A DNA stretch of 64,000 nucleotides from Variovorax sp. JS1663 (GTDB lineage Bacteria > Pseudomonadota > Gammaproteobacteria > Burkholderiales > Burkholderiaceae_C), in contig NZ_LYMK01000008.1 of the NCBI RefSeq assembly GCF_002157355.1, positions 1 through 64,000 on the forward strand, given 5' to 3'. Made by a program: the position numbers and the translations under genes. A model generated the notes under the pieces. That model was not told the origin of the DNA. It ran no database searches and saw only the letters and a list, made by a program, of their open reading frames with translations. Shown piece after piece: positions 43,703 through 51,802 of the stretch (position 1 is the first letter of the stretch; each line of letters begins with the position of its first letter).

Positions 43703-43942
43703 TCAATGAGCCGCGGCCGACTCAACCGTCGTCCAGACATCCACCTTGGCTTTGGCCAAGATGCGCAACCTGTCGCGCACCTGTCTGGAGCGGCTGCGGG
43801 CGCTCCCGAGAGAGATCCGGCCCTTGAATTCGTTCTTCGCGAAGAGGTCGGCGTGACCGAAGATGCGGTCGCCTTCCCTTTGCACTTTGATCGCGATGGA
43901 GACGTCGCGGTAAACGATCGGATCCGAGGAGGCGTGTTGCAT
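43703..43942 (-). CDS. hypothetical protein (79 aa), second gene of a small operon
   Basis: 79 aa, no family recognised; likely a small beta-rich domain (DVSIAIKVQREGDRIFGHADLF) followed by a basic helix (SARSRSRQVRDRLRILAKAK). GGAGGTGA lies immediately upstream of the ATG at 43942, deciding this start over 43954. The stop of the upstream gene overlaps that ribosome-binding site, so the pair is translationally coupled. Confidence 0.6.
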   Translation of the reverse strand: MQHASSDPIVYRDVSIAIKVQREGDRIFGHADLFAKNEFKGRISLGSARSRSRQVRDRLRILAKAKVDVWTTVESAAAH

Positions 43943-43944
43943 AT

Positions 43945-44265
43945 TCACCTCCATCCCGTCTCACGAGGCGTATTGACTTTCGCGTTCAGCATGGCTTTCC
44001 ACCATGACCGCCGTGCAGGCTGCATGGGAGGCGCGTCTCCGGGGAAGGAAAACTTCGCCAGTTCTTCCCGGCCCTTTTCCGTGATCGCCAGGACCTGAGC
44101 CGCATCCGCCGTGCCCGACAGAGTCAGCGCATTTGAGGGTGCGGGCGTGAGCGCGATCACCAGACCCGCCGCGCGAAGAAGCTTGATCTTGTCGATCTCC
44201 GCAGGCGTGCGGAAAGTGGCCGGCAAAGGCGAGCCGGCGAGCTGTCTGAGCATGTCCATGGCCAT
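43945..44265 (-). CDS. hypothetical protein (106 aa), winged-helix-like, first gene of a small operon
   Basis: 106 aa. The segment AEIDKIKLLRAAGLVIALTPAP followed by VLAITEKGREELAKF has the helix-wing pattern of small winged-helix proteins; I cannot name a family. The C-terminus is basic with a Trp pair. AAGGAGG precedes the ATG by 8 bases. It lies beside the vapC remnant and upstream of the 79-aa gene. Confidence 0.6.
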   Translation of the reverse strand: MAMDMLRQLAGSPLPATFRTPAEIDKIKLLRAAGLVIALTPAPSNALTLSGTADAAQVLAITEKGREELAKFSFPGDAPPMQPARRSWWKAMLNAKVNTPRETGWR

Positions 44266-44435
44266 TTTGGGATCCTCCTTTCACGATGACCAAAGAGAGC
44301 GGAAAGAGAAATAGCCGCTCCGAGCTTGCAAATCAAGAGCCGGAAACTGCCGGACAAAAATGTAGCGTTTTGTTGCCCACGCTTCATCCGACCCGGGGCG
44401 AGCGCAACTCGAGTCAGAGCAGTGATGGGAGACAG

Positions 44436-44664
44436 GGCGTTGACTAATTGCACTTCGGCGGCCGGAGAAGGCTTCTCCGGGCGTTGTCGCATGGGCGGGC
44501 TCCATCGCCCAGGATGAAACGTTTCTCTCGGCCATCACGGTCTACGAGCTCGAGGTGGGGGTGCAGCAGAAAGAGCGCGCTGACGCCGTGCAGGGAGCCG
44601 TCCTCTGCGCCTGGCTCACTGACCAGGTGCTCACCGAGTTTTTGGGGGCGGACCTCGCGGAGTT
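44436..44664 (+). pseudogene. vapC: vapC (PIN-domain toxin) remnant truncated at tRNA-Arg
   Basis: In one frame from 44450: LRRPEKASPGVVAWAGS, DETFLSAITVYELEVGV and AVLCAWLTDQVLTEF are recognisable VapC blocks containing the second conserved acidic residue. The start is damaged: a T-N dipeptide of the usual DTN motif survives only in a shifted frame near 44442, and the first Asp is lost. The C-terminal third is missing, cut where the tRNA-Arg gene begins on the other strand. No vapB antitoxin remains. It is the trace of a toxin-antitoxin module lost at an integration junction. Confidence 0.7.
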
Positions 44665-44666
44665 GG

Positions 44667-44740
44667 CCTGCCCGGAGGGAATCGAACCCCCGACATTCGG
44701 CTTAGAAGGCCGATGCTCTATCCAACTGAGCTACGGGCAG
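44667..44740 (-). tRNA. tRNA-Arg (anticodon TCT)
   Basis: 74 nt without encoded CCA. Acceptor CTGCCCG/CGGGCAG, D-arm GCTC/GAGC, anticodon stem TCGGC/GCCGA around CTTCTAA, and T-stem GGGGG/CCCTC with TTCGATT all pair. The 3' end abuts the vapC remnant, consistent with a past insertion at this gene. Confidence 0.96.
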
Positions 44741-44865
44741 TGAGAAGGTGCGCGATTTTACGGTGTGCCCGCAGACAGTCGGCGCGCACCGACAACCTCA
44801 GAGGACTTTGCCCGAGGTGCGTGGGCCGCTGTGGGCGCGAAGGTGATGCCCATTTGGAGATCCGC

Positions 44866-45057
44866 ATGAGCACAGACAGCCCACAACGCAAGGACGATGA
44901 GCCGGAAATCGGCTTCGAGGAATCGATTCCCCTGGATGGCCGGGACCCAGTGGGCGAGAAGATGATCGAAGACTTGGGGCGCGATGGGGAGCATCCCGGG
45001 AAAGTGCCGCCCTCGCCGCCGGCCGAGCCCATGCCGGAGCAACTGCCTGTCAGTTGA
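44866..45057 (+). CDS. hypothetical acidic protein (63 aa)
   Basis: 63 aa, strongly acidic, rich in Pro, Asp and Glu (IGFEESIPLDGRDPVGEKMIEDLG), likely disordered; no family recognised. GGAG precedes the ATG by 7 bases. It lies between tRNA-Arg and the next small gene on the same strand. Confidence 0.5.
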   Translation: MSTDSPQRKDDEPEIGFEESIPLDGRDPVGEKMIEDLGRDGEHPGKVPPSPPAEPMPEQLPVS

Positions 45058-45133
45058 AGTCGAATCACGGCCGGCTTGAAGACCGGAGCGGCCGGGCGCA
45101 TCATCCGCAATTCCTCTAGCACGGAGATGCCAG

Positions 45134-45352
45134 ATGAGCACCAAGGCTGCGCGGCGTGAGTACCTGAAGGCGGTCGGCGAGTTTCAGCGGGCGTGCCGCG
45201 AGTTCTCGGTTGGAATGACGCGAGTTCTTGAACCACCGGAAAAGCCAGAACAGGATGAGGCGGGCTGGATCGTGCGTGCACTCGGGTCGAGCAATCCCCC
45301 GAAGCGTGCGCCGAGGGTGCGCGAAGCCGGCGTAGCCGAGAAGAAGGCCTGA
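45134..45352 (+). CDS. hypothetical protein (72 aa)
   Basis: 72 aa, basic, with an amphipathic N-terminal helix (ARREYLKAVGEFQRACREF) and a Pro-rich C-terminus. No family recognised. GGAG lies upstream of the ATG at a plausible distance. It sits 76 bp after the acidic 63-aa gene and before tRNA-Pro(TGG). Confidence 0.45.
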   Translation: MSTKAARREYLKAVGEFQRACREFSVGMTRVLEPPEKPEQDEAGWIVRALGSSNPPKRAPRVREAGVAEKKA

Positions 45353-45411
45353 GCGCCCCTGAAATGAGAATGCCGGCACGGACGCTGCGTCCATGCCGGC
45401 ATTCGATTTGA

Positions 45412-45488
45412 TGGTCGGGGCGAAAGGATTCGAACCTTCGACCCTCTGCTCCCAAAGCAGATGCGCTACCAGGCTGCGCTACACCCCG
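45412..45488 (-). tRNA. tRNA-Pro (anticodon TGG)
   Basis: 77 nt with encoded CCA. Acceptor CGGGGTG/CGCCCCG, anticodon stem TCTGC/GCAGA around TTTGGGA, T-arm GAAGG/CCTTT. Its 3' half is nearly identical to tRNA-Pro(GGG) at 38673, which faces it across the accessory segment in inverted orientation. Confidence 0.97.
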
Positions 45489-45529
45489 ACGAGCCTAGGA
45501 TTCTAGCCTGCGCCGCCGGCGCGCTCCGT

Positions 45530-46234
45530 TCAACGTCGCTCGTACTGCGTCTTGCCGAACAGCATCTCGCGCGCCTTGTCGTCGGTGATGGGCCGGCGCA
45601 GGTCGGCCAGCACCTTGACCCCGCGCTGCACCGCAGGCCGTGCCGCGATGCCCTCGAACCATTTCTTCAGGTACGGAAAGTCGCCGAGCACGATGCCCTG
45701 GCCTTCCCAGTTGCGCAGCCAGGGGAAGATCGCAATGTCGGCGATCGAGTAGCTGTCGCCGGCGATGAAGGCGTGGTTGGCAAGCTGCCTGTCGATCACG
45801 CCGTAGAGGCGGCGCGCTTCGTTGCTGTAGCGATCGATGGCGTAGGGAATCTTCTCGGGCGCGTAGAGGCGGAAGTGGTGCGTCTGGCCGAGCATGGGGC
45901 CGACGCCGCCCATCTGGAACATCAGCCACTGCAGCACCTCGTAGCGCGCGCGATCGCCCTCGGGGAGGAACTGGCCGGTCTTGCCGGCCAGGTAGACGAG
46001 GATGGCACCGGATTCGAAGAGCGAGATGGGCTTGCCGTCCGGCCCTTCGGGGTCGGTGATGGCGGGGATCTTGTTGTTGGGGCTGATCCTGAGGAAAGCA
46101 GGCTCGAACTGGTCGCCCTTGCCGATGTTGACCGGATGTGCACGGTAGGGCAGGCCGCATTCCTCCAGCATGATGTGGATCTTGTGGCCGTTGGGGGTGG
46201 GCCAGGAATAGACGTCGATAGGGGCTTGGGGCAT
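45530..46234 (-). CDS. glutathione S-transferase, YfcG/YghU-like
   Basis: 234 aa. N-terminal domain starts IDVYSWPTPNGHKIHIMLEE, where TPN replaces the usual Ser/Cys site, as in disulfide-bond reductases of the nu class (YfcG, YghU); it also contains NNKIPAITDP and LFESGAILVYLA. The helical domain ends with PWLRNWEGQG and AARPAVQRGVKV. It likely reduces disulfides with glutathione. The start at 46234 is set by homology. It is on the same strand as tRNA-Pro. Confidence 0.87.
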   Translation of the reverse strand: MPQAPIDVYSWPTPNGHKIHIMLEECGLPYRAHPVNIGKGDQFEPAFLRISPNNKIPAITDPEGPDGKPISLFESGAILVYLAGKTGQFLPEGDRARYEVLQWLMFQMGGVGPMLGQTHHFRLYAPEKIPYAIDRYSNEARRLYGVIDRQLANHAFIAGDSYSIADIAIFPWLRNWEGQGIVLGDFPYLKKWFEGIAARPAVQRGVKVLADLRRPITDDKAREMLFGKTQYERR

Positions 46235-46327
46235 GCGCGGTTTCCGGGGGTGAAGACGGCCGGCCAGCATAGCGGCCGGCGGAATTTCATGCAGGGCCCG
46301 GCCGGATGCCGGCGGCCGGAGCGGGGT

Positions 46328-48013
46328 TCAGGCCGTGACCGGTGCAGGCGCCAAGTGCTTGTGGATCAACGCCACCACTGCCGCACCTTCGCCGATCGCA
46401 CCGCCCACGCGCTTGACCGAGCCAGAGCGCACGTCGCCCACTGCGAATACGCCCGCAACGCTGGTTTCCAGGGCCGCCGCCGGCCGGGCCGGGAAGCCGC
46501 CGCGCGCCGTCTCGCCGGTCAACACGAAGCCGTGCTTGTCGACCGCCACGCCGCAGCCCTGGAGCCAGTCGGTCTCGGGCACTGCGCCGATGAACAGGAA
46601 GATGTTGCGCGCATCACAGGTGTACTCGGCGCCGCTTTGGCGGTCGCGCCAGCTGGCGCCCTGCAGGCCGGCATCCGGCTCGCCGTGCAGGTGGATCAGT
46701 TCCGTGTAGGGGTGCAGTTCGATGTTGTCCGTGGCCTCGATGCGGTCGATCAGGTAGCGCGACATGGTGGCGGCCAGCGAGGGGCCGCGCACCAGCAGGT
46801 TGAGCTTGGACACATGCTGCGAGAGGAAGACCGCGGCCTGGCCGGCCGAGTTGCCGCCGCCGACCAATGCGATCTCCTGCTCGGCGCAGAGCTTGGCCTC
46901 CAGCGCCGAGGCCCAGTACCAGATGCCGCGGCCCTCGAATTCGGTCAGGCGCGGCACCTCGGGGCGGCGGTAGCGGGCGCCGCTGGCGATGACCACCGTG
47001 CGGGCGCGCAGGCGCCGCCCGTCCGTCAGGTGCACGGCCAGCTCGCCCTTGGCTTCGGCGTGGCTGCAGTCCATGGAGGCGGCCTGGGCCGGGATCATCA
47101 TTTCGACACCGAACTTCTGCGCCTGCACGAAGGCCCGGCCGGCCAGGGCGCCGCCGGAGATGCCGGTCGGAAAGCCCAGGTAGTTCTCGATGCGTGCGCT
47201 GGCGCCCGCCTGCCCGCCGAAGGAGCGGCAGTCCAGCACGATCACGCGCAGCCCCTCGGACGCGGCATAGACGGCGGTCGCCAGGCCGGCGGGGCCGGCG
47301 CCTACCACCAGCACGTCGAACAGTTCGTCATGCTCGGCGGAGTCGACCATGCCGAGGCAGCGCGCCAGTGCGCTCTCGGTCGGGTCGGCCAGCACGGAGC
47401 CGTTGGGGCAGGTGACCAGCAGCTCGGCCTCGCCGTACTGCTCGAGCAGGGCGCGGGCGTCGGCGTCCCGGGTGGCATCGACCACCTGGTACGGATGGCC
47501 GTTGCGGCTCAGGAAGTTCTGCAGCCGCAGCAGGGCCACGGACTGCGGCGGGCCGATCAGCACGGGGCCGCTTTCGCCCGATTCGATCAGCGCCACCCGG
47601 CGCAGGATCATCGCGCGCATCAGGCGCTCGCCCAGGTCGGCCTCGGCGATGATCAGCGCGCGCAATTGCTCAGGCGGCACCAGCACTGCCTGCACCTCGT
47701 CCTCGGCATGGCCGTCGACCAGGGCAGGGCGGCCCGAGAGCTGCGCGATCTCCGCCAGGAACTGGCCCGGGCCCTGGCTTCGGATCGGGACGACGCGCCC
47801 GAGGCCATCGCGTTGGGTAATGGCCACATGGCCGTCCAGGACGAGGAACATCCCCGGGCCGGGCTCGCCGGCGCGGAACAGGCATTCGCCACGCGCATAG
47901 TGGCGCACGCTGCCGAAGCGCTTGACGCGCGCGACGTCGCAGGGGCTCAGGGCGGGAAACATCTGGTGGGTGCGGGTTTCCACTTCCACCGTGACGGGGG
48001 TTTCGGCTGTCAT
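46328..48013 (-). CDS. cyclic nucleotide-binding domain + thioredoxin reductase-like flavoprotein lacking CxxC
   Basis: 561 aa, almost twice the length of thioredoxin reductase. Residues ~25-145 form a cNMP-binding domain (GECLFRAGEPGPGMFLVLDGHVAI). A linker domain follows (~150-235). From ~240 comes a complete FAD/NAD(P) fold: DVLVVGAGPAGLATAVYA, FGGQAGASARIENYLGFP and ALVGGGNSAGQAAVFLS, ending with VFAVGDVRSGSVKRVGGAIGEG. Where TrxR has CATC the sequence reads YWAS, so no dithiol relay. The start at 48013 (ATG with GGAG) replaces an upstream TTG. It probably acts as an NAD(P)H-dependent sensor-reductase with unknown partner. Confidence 0.88.
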   Translation of the reverse strand: MTAETPVTVEVETRTHQMFPALSPCDVARVKRFGSVRHYARGECLFRAGEPGPGMFLVLDGHVAITQRDGLGRVVPIRSQGPGQFLAEIAQLSGRPALVDGHAEDEVQAVLVPPEQLRALIIAEADLGERLMRAMILRRVALIESGESGPVLIGPPQSVALLRLQNFLSRNGHPYQVVDATRDADARALLEQYGEAELLVTCPNGSVLADPTESALARCLGMVDSAEHDELFDVLVVGAGPAGLATAVYAASEGLRVIVLDCRSFGGQAGASARIENYLGFPTGISGGALAGRAFVQAQKFGVEMMIPAQAASMDCSHAEAKGELAVHLTDGRRLRARTVVIASGARYRRPEVPRLTEFEGRGIWYWASALEAKLCAEQEIALVGGGNSAGQAAVFLSQHVSKLNLLVRGPSLAATMSRYLIDRIEATDNIELHPYTELIHLHGEPDAGLQGASWRDRQSGAEYTCDARNIFLFIGAVPETDWLQGCGVAVDKHGFVLTGETARGGFPARPAAALETSVAGVFAVGDVRSGSVKRVGGAIGEGAAVVALIHKHLAPAPVTA

Positions 48014-48155
48014 CTCAGGGCACTCCAGGGGGCTCAACGTCCGGCATTAGACGCCAAAGCCCCGGTCATGCGCACCCCGTCATGCAACTGCCATTGGATT
48101 GACACGCGTGTTTCACTGCGTGCTCACAGACTCCGTCGGCAGAAAGGGACACCGC

Positions 48156-49034
48156 ATGAAAGAACTGCCCACGCCGACGTTTCCGTTCTCGCAACTGGGA
48201 CTGCGCCACGCCCTGTGGCCGACCCCGGCCACAGCCCGCCGGGCGGAAGCCATCACCGTGCCGGAAGTGGCGCCTGCTGCCGCGCCCCAGGCCGTCGAGG
48301 CGGGACGCGGCGGCATCAGCGTGAACTGGGCCCGCCACCAGGACGAGGTGCGTGCGGCGCAGCGCCTGCGCTACGAGGTGTTCGCCGGCGAGATGGGTGC
48401 GCGCCTGAGCACGCCGTTGGAAGGTCACGACGTCGATCTGTTCGACGATTTCTGCGAGCACCTGCTGGTGCGTGACGAGGTCACCCGTCAGGTGATAGGC
48501 ACCTACCGCGTGCTGACGCCGGCCCAGGCCCGGCGCGTGGGCAGTACTTACAGTGACACCGAGTTCGACCTCACCCGCCTGCGCGACCTGCGCGAGCGCA
48601 TGGTGGAGTTGGGGCGTAGCTGCGTCCACGCCGAGCACCGCCAAGGCGGCGTCATCCTCGCGCTCTGGGGCGCGCTCGCCGCCTTCATGAACCGCAACCG
48701 GCTGGACACCATGATCGGCTGCGCCAGCATCCCGATGTGGCACAACGGCGTGACCAGCGGCGACGCGGCCGCCAGCATCTGGCGCCAGCTCTCGGCCACT
48801 CACATGGCGCCGATCCAATACCAGGTGCAGCCGCGGCTGCCGCTGCCGGTGCACCGGCTGAATGACCAGTTGGACATCGAGCCACCCGCGTTGATCAAGG
48901 GCTACCTGCGGCTGGGCGCCAAGGTGCTGGGGCCGCCGGCCTGGGATCCGGACTTCAACACGGCCGATCTGCCGATGCTGATGCGCATCGACGACCTGCC
49001 GGCCCGTTATCGCAAGCATTTCCTGGGCGATTGA
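48156..49034 (+). CDS. OlsB-like GNAT N-acyltransferase (ornithine lipid/lyso-type)
   Basis: 292 aa. The first ~75 residues are a variable Ala/Pro leader. The core follows the hemolysin-type GNAT fold: AAQRLRYEVFAGEMGA, the DLFDDFCEHLLVRDE segment, VIGTYRVL, and ELGRSCVHAEHRQGGVILALW as acyl-donor site. OlsB enzymes attach a 3-hydroxyacyl chain to ornithine, the first step of phosphate-free ornithine lipids. The gene lies 61 bp upstream of ppk1 in a phosphate-starvation block, which supports this role. No olsA was found next to it, and I see no PHO box directly upstream. Confidence 0.75.
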   Translation: MKELPTPTFPFSQLGLRHALWPTPATARRAEAITVPEVAPAAAPQAVEAGRGGISVNWARHQDEVRAAQRLRYEVFAGEMGARLSTPLEGHDVDLFDDFCEHLLVRDEVTRQVIGTYRVLTPAQARRVGSTYSDTEFDLTRLRDLRERMVELGRSCVHAEHRQGGVILALWGALAAFMNRNRLDTMIGCASIPMWHNGVTSGDAAASIWRQLSATHMAPIQYQVQPRLPLPVHRLNDQLDIEPPALIKGYLRLGAKVLGPPAWDPDFNTADLPMLMRIDDLPARYRKHFLGD

Positions 49035-49047
49035 CAGCCCGGGGAGC

Positions 49048-49078
49048 TCGTCACACAGTTGTCATGGAAGTGTCACGA
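49048..49078 (+). promoter_or_regulatory. extended PHO box upstream of ppk1
   Basis: Three half-sites with GTCA at 49050, 49061 and 49072 (CGTCACA, TTGTCAT, GTGTCAC), spaced exactly 11 bp as PhoB requires, ending about 18 bp before the ppk1 start codon. Confidence 0.8.
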
Positions 49079-49095
49079 AGTCATTCGACACTGTC

Positions 49096-51285
49096 ATGTT
49101 CTCGCATGCGATCATTCCTGTGCCGGTTGTTCCAGATAATTTCGCCTCTCCACCTGCCATCGACGACAGTGCGCCTGTTGCCGCTGCGCCTTCGCTGACC
49201 CTGCTCGATCGCGACCACAGCATCCTGGCTTTCAATGAGCGGGTGCTCGATTGGGCGTACCGGCCCGAGGTGCCGCTGATCGAGCGGTTGCGCTACCTCT
49301 GCATCGTGTCGTCCAACCTCGACGAGTTCTTCGAGGTCCGCGCCGCGCCGCACCTGGCTGCCCATACCGCGGGCGACCGCAAGGGCAACTACACCGTCGA
49401 TTCCTTCAATCGCCTGTCCGAAGCGGCCCATGCCCTGGTGGGGCGGCAGTACGCGCTCTACAACGACGAGCTGATGCCCACCTTCGCGAAGGAGGGCATC
49501 CGCGTCGTTTCGCACGGCGAGCGCAATCTGGCGCAGCGCAAGTGGGTCAGCGAGTACTACGAGCGCGAGGTCCGGCCGCTGCTCATCCCGGTCGGGTTGG
49601 ACCCGGCGCATCCCTTCCCGCAGGTCGCCAACAAGTCGCTCAACTTCATCGTGCGCCTGTCCGGCAAGGATGCCTTCGGCCGCGAGAACCCGATCGCGAT
49701 CGTCAAGGTCCCGCGGGTGCTGCCGCGCATGGTCCCGATGCCGGCCAAGGTGTCGGGCGGCAAGAAGCTGTTCGTCGCGCTGTCGAGCATCGTGCGGGCC
49801 CACCTGCAAAGCATGTTCCCGGGCCGGGAGGTGGGCGAGTTCTCGCAGTTCCGCGTGACGCGCCATTCCGACCTGGCGGTGGACGAGGAAGACGTCAAGA
49901 ACCTGCGCACCGCCCTGCGTCAGGGCCTGCAGCATCGCCACTTCGGGCAGGCCGTGCGTCTGGAGGTCTCGGCCAGCTGCGCCGAGTCGCTGGCGAGCTT
50001 CCTGCTTGCGCAATTCGACCTGCCGCCGCAGGCGCTCTACCGCGTGCATGGCCCGGTCAACCTGGCGCGCCTGACGCAGCTGATCGACCTGCTGGAGGAC
50101 CCGCAGCTGCGGTTCGGGCCTTACCAAGCCTCGTATCCGGTGTCGTTGTCGCCGGGGCAATCCTTCTTCGAGCGGCTGCAGGCCGGCGATGCGCTGATCC
50201 ATCAACCCTTCGAGAGCTTCGAGGGCGTGCTCGCCTTCCTGCGAGAGGCAGTGCAGGATCCGCAGGTGCTGGCGATCAAGCAGACCATCTACCGCACCGG
50301 CGCCGATTCCGAGCTCATGGAGTTGCTGCGCGAGGCGGTTCGCCGCGGCAAGGAAGTCACGGTGGTGGTGGAGCTCAAGGCGCGCTTCGACGAAGAGGCC
50401 AACATCAACTGGGCCGAGATGCTGGAGTCGATTGGCGCCCAGGTGGTCTATGGCGTGGTGGGCCTCAAGACGCACGCCAAGATGCTGCTGGTGACCCGGC
50501 GCGAGGGCAAGCAGATGCGGCGCTACGGCCACCTGTCCACCGGCAACTACAACCCGCGCACCGCCAGGCTCTACACCGACATCAGCCATCTGACCGCCGA
50601 TCCGCAGCTGACGGCCGACATGGAGGCGGTGTTCGTGCACATGGCCAGCCAGAGTCGCCTGCCCAAACTCAACCGCATGTGGGTCGCGCCCTTCGACCTG
50701 CACCGTAACCTGATCGCGCGCATCGACGCGCTCGGGGCCGCCGCTGCGCGCGGCGTGGCCACGCGCATCGTCGCCAAGATGAATGCGCTGACCGACGAGG
50801 CGCTGATCACCTCCGTGGTGGCGGCGGGCCGCAAGGGCGTGAAGATCGACCTGATCGTGAGGGGGGCCTGCACCCTGCCGGCCCAGGTGCCGGGGTTGAC
50901 CGACAACATCCGCGTGCGTTCGGTGATCGGCCGTTTCCTCGAGCATTCGCGGGTCTTCTATTTCCGCGAAGGCGAGGATGAGGCGCTCTACCTGTCGAGC
51001 GCCGACTGGATGAACCGCAACATGCTGCGCCGGATCGAGCTGGCCTGGCCGGTGACCGACCCGGTGCTGCGCCAGCGCCTGATCGACGAATGCCTGGTGG
51101 CCTATCTGCACGATGGCCGCGACGCCTGGGACCTGGGCTCCGATGGGGCCTACCGCCGCGTCGACCATGACACGCACCAGGGCGAGGAGGGCGCGCCGCG
51201 TGCCGTCCAGGCGCATGGTGCGCAGACCGCACTGATGGTGCGCTATTCGTCGCGTGGCCGTGCCCGCGCCGCCACCCGGGGATGA
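49096..51285 (+). CDS. ppk1: polyphosphate kinase 1
   Basis: 729 aa. N (from LDRDHSILAFNERVLDWA), head, C1 and C2 domains are complete. The phosphorylated catalytic His is in LKTHAKMLLV, the second catalytic His in RFLEHSRVFYF; the ATP-site regions NYNPRTARLYTD and SADWMNRNM are present. It polymerises ATP gamma-phosphate into polyphosphate at the inner membrane. It is preceded by a triple PHO box and followed 7 bp later by sixA, so the two form a unit. The N-terminal ~30 residues are non-conserved. Confidence 0.96.
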   Translation: MFSHAIIPVPVVPDNFASPPAIDDSAPVAAAPSLTLLDRDHSILAFNERVLDWAYRPEVPLIERLRYLCIVSSNLDEFFEVRAAPHLAAHTAGDRKGNYTVDSFNRLSEAAHALVGRQYALYNDELMPTFAKEGIRVVSHGERNLAQRKWVSEYYEREVRPLLIPVGLDPAHPFPQVANKSLNFIVRLSGKDAFGRENPIAIVKVPRVLPRMVPMPAKVSGGKKLFVALSSIVRAHLQSMFPGREVGEFSQFRVTRHSDLAVDEEDVKNLRTALRQGLQHRHFGQAVRLEVSASCAESLASFLLAQFDLPPQALYRVHGPVNLARLTQLIDLLEDPQLRFGPYQASYPVSLSPGQSFFERLQAGDALIHQPFESFEGVLAFLREAVQDPQVLAIKQTIYRTGADSELMELLREAVRRGKEVTVVVELKARFDEEANINWAEMLESIGAQVVYGVVGLKTHAKMLLVTRREGKQMRRYGHLSTGNYNPRTARLYTDISHLTADPQLTADMEAVFVHMASQSRLPKLNRMWVAPFDLHRNLIARIDALGAAAARGVATRIVAKMNALTDEALITSVVAAGRKGVKIDLIVRGACTLPAQVPGLTDNIRVRSVIGRFLEHSRVFYFREGEDEALYLSSADWMNRNMLRRIELAWPVTDPVLRQRLIDECLVAYLHDGRDAWDLGSDGAYRRVDHDTHQGEEGAPRAVQAHGAQTALMVRYSSRGRARAATRG

Positions 51286-51292
51286 GGATCAC

Positions 51293-51754
51293 ATGGACCT
51301 GATCTTCTGGCGCCACGCCGAGGCCGATGACTGGACCGAGGGCTGCGACGACATGCAGCGTTCGCTGACCCCGCGCGGCGAGAAACAGGCCAAGCGCATG
51401 GCGGCCTGGCTGGACCGGCAACTGCCGGAAGGCACGCGCGTCGTTTGCAGCCCGGCGCGGCGCTGCGAACAGACCGTGCTCGCGCTGGGCCGCAAGTACA
51501 AGCTGCGCAGCGAACTCGCACCCGACACCACGGCCGACGCGCTCCTGGCTGCGGCCGGGTGGCCCAACGGCAAGTCAGTGGTGCTGCTGGTGGGACACCA
51601 ACCCTCGCTGGGACAGGCGATCTCGCTGCTGCTGGGGCTCAAGCAGGAAAGTTGCCCGGTGCGCAAGGGCGCGGTCTGGTGGATCCGCACGCGCGAGCGC
51701 GACGGCGACACGCAGACCGTCGTGGTGACGGTGCAGTCGCCCGAGCTGCTGTAA
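51293..51754 (+). CDS. sixA: phosphohistidine phosphatase SixA
   Basis: 153 aa, usual SixA length. It begins MDLIFWRHAEADDW with the RHG-type catalytic His (RHAE), keeps CSPARRCEQT, and has the second catalytic His in LLVGHQPSLGQ. The family removes phosphate from histidine in phosphorelays. The start at 51293 lies just before the homology; the frame upstream overlaps the ppk1 end. Linkage to ppk1 suggests phosphate-dependent expression. Confidence 0.92.
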   Translation: MDLIFWRHAEADDWTEGCDDMQRSLTPRGEKQAKRMAAWLDRQLPEGTRVVCSPARRCEQTVLALGRKYKLRSELAPDTTADALLAAAGWPNGKSVVLLVGHQPSLGQAISLLLGLKQESCPVRKGAVWWIRTRERDGDTQTVVVTVQSPELL

Positions 51755-51802
51755 GTACCGTCGGAAGCCGGCGGCCACTGCCCGCCGCCCGGTGCGTCCC
51801 GG

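Noticed and set aside
38716..45446. Attachment-site direct repeats from the two tRNA-Pro genes
   Set aside because: The shared sequence is due to the genes being paralogues and is in inverted orientation, so it cannot be an att pair for excision.
48065..48084. Possible PHO box before the OlsB-like gene (two GTCATGC)
   Set aside because: The half-sites are 14 bp apart, not 11, and lie within the 5' side of a divergent gap without other support.
45461..48475. 1004-codon frame antisense to the GST and cNMP-flavoprotein genes
   Set aside because: No recognisable domain; explained by high GC at third positions of the real genes.
49081..51216. 711-codon frame antisense to ppk1
   Set aside because: Composition typical of an antisense shadow; ppk1 is unambiguous.
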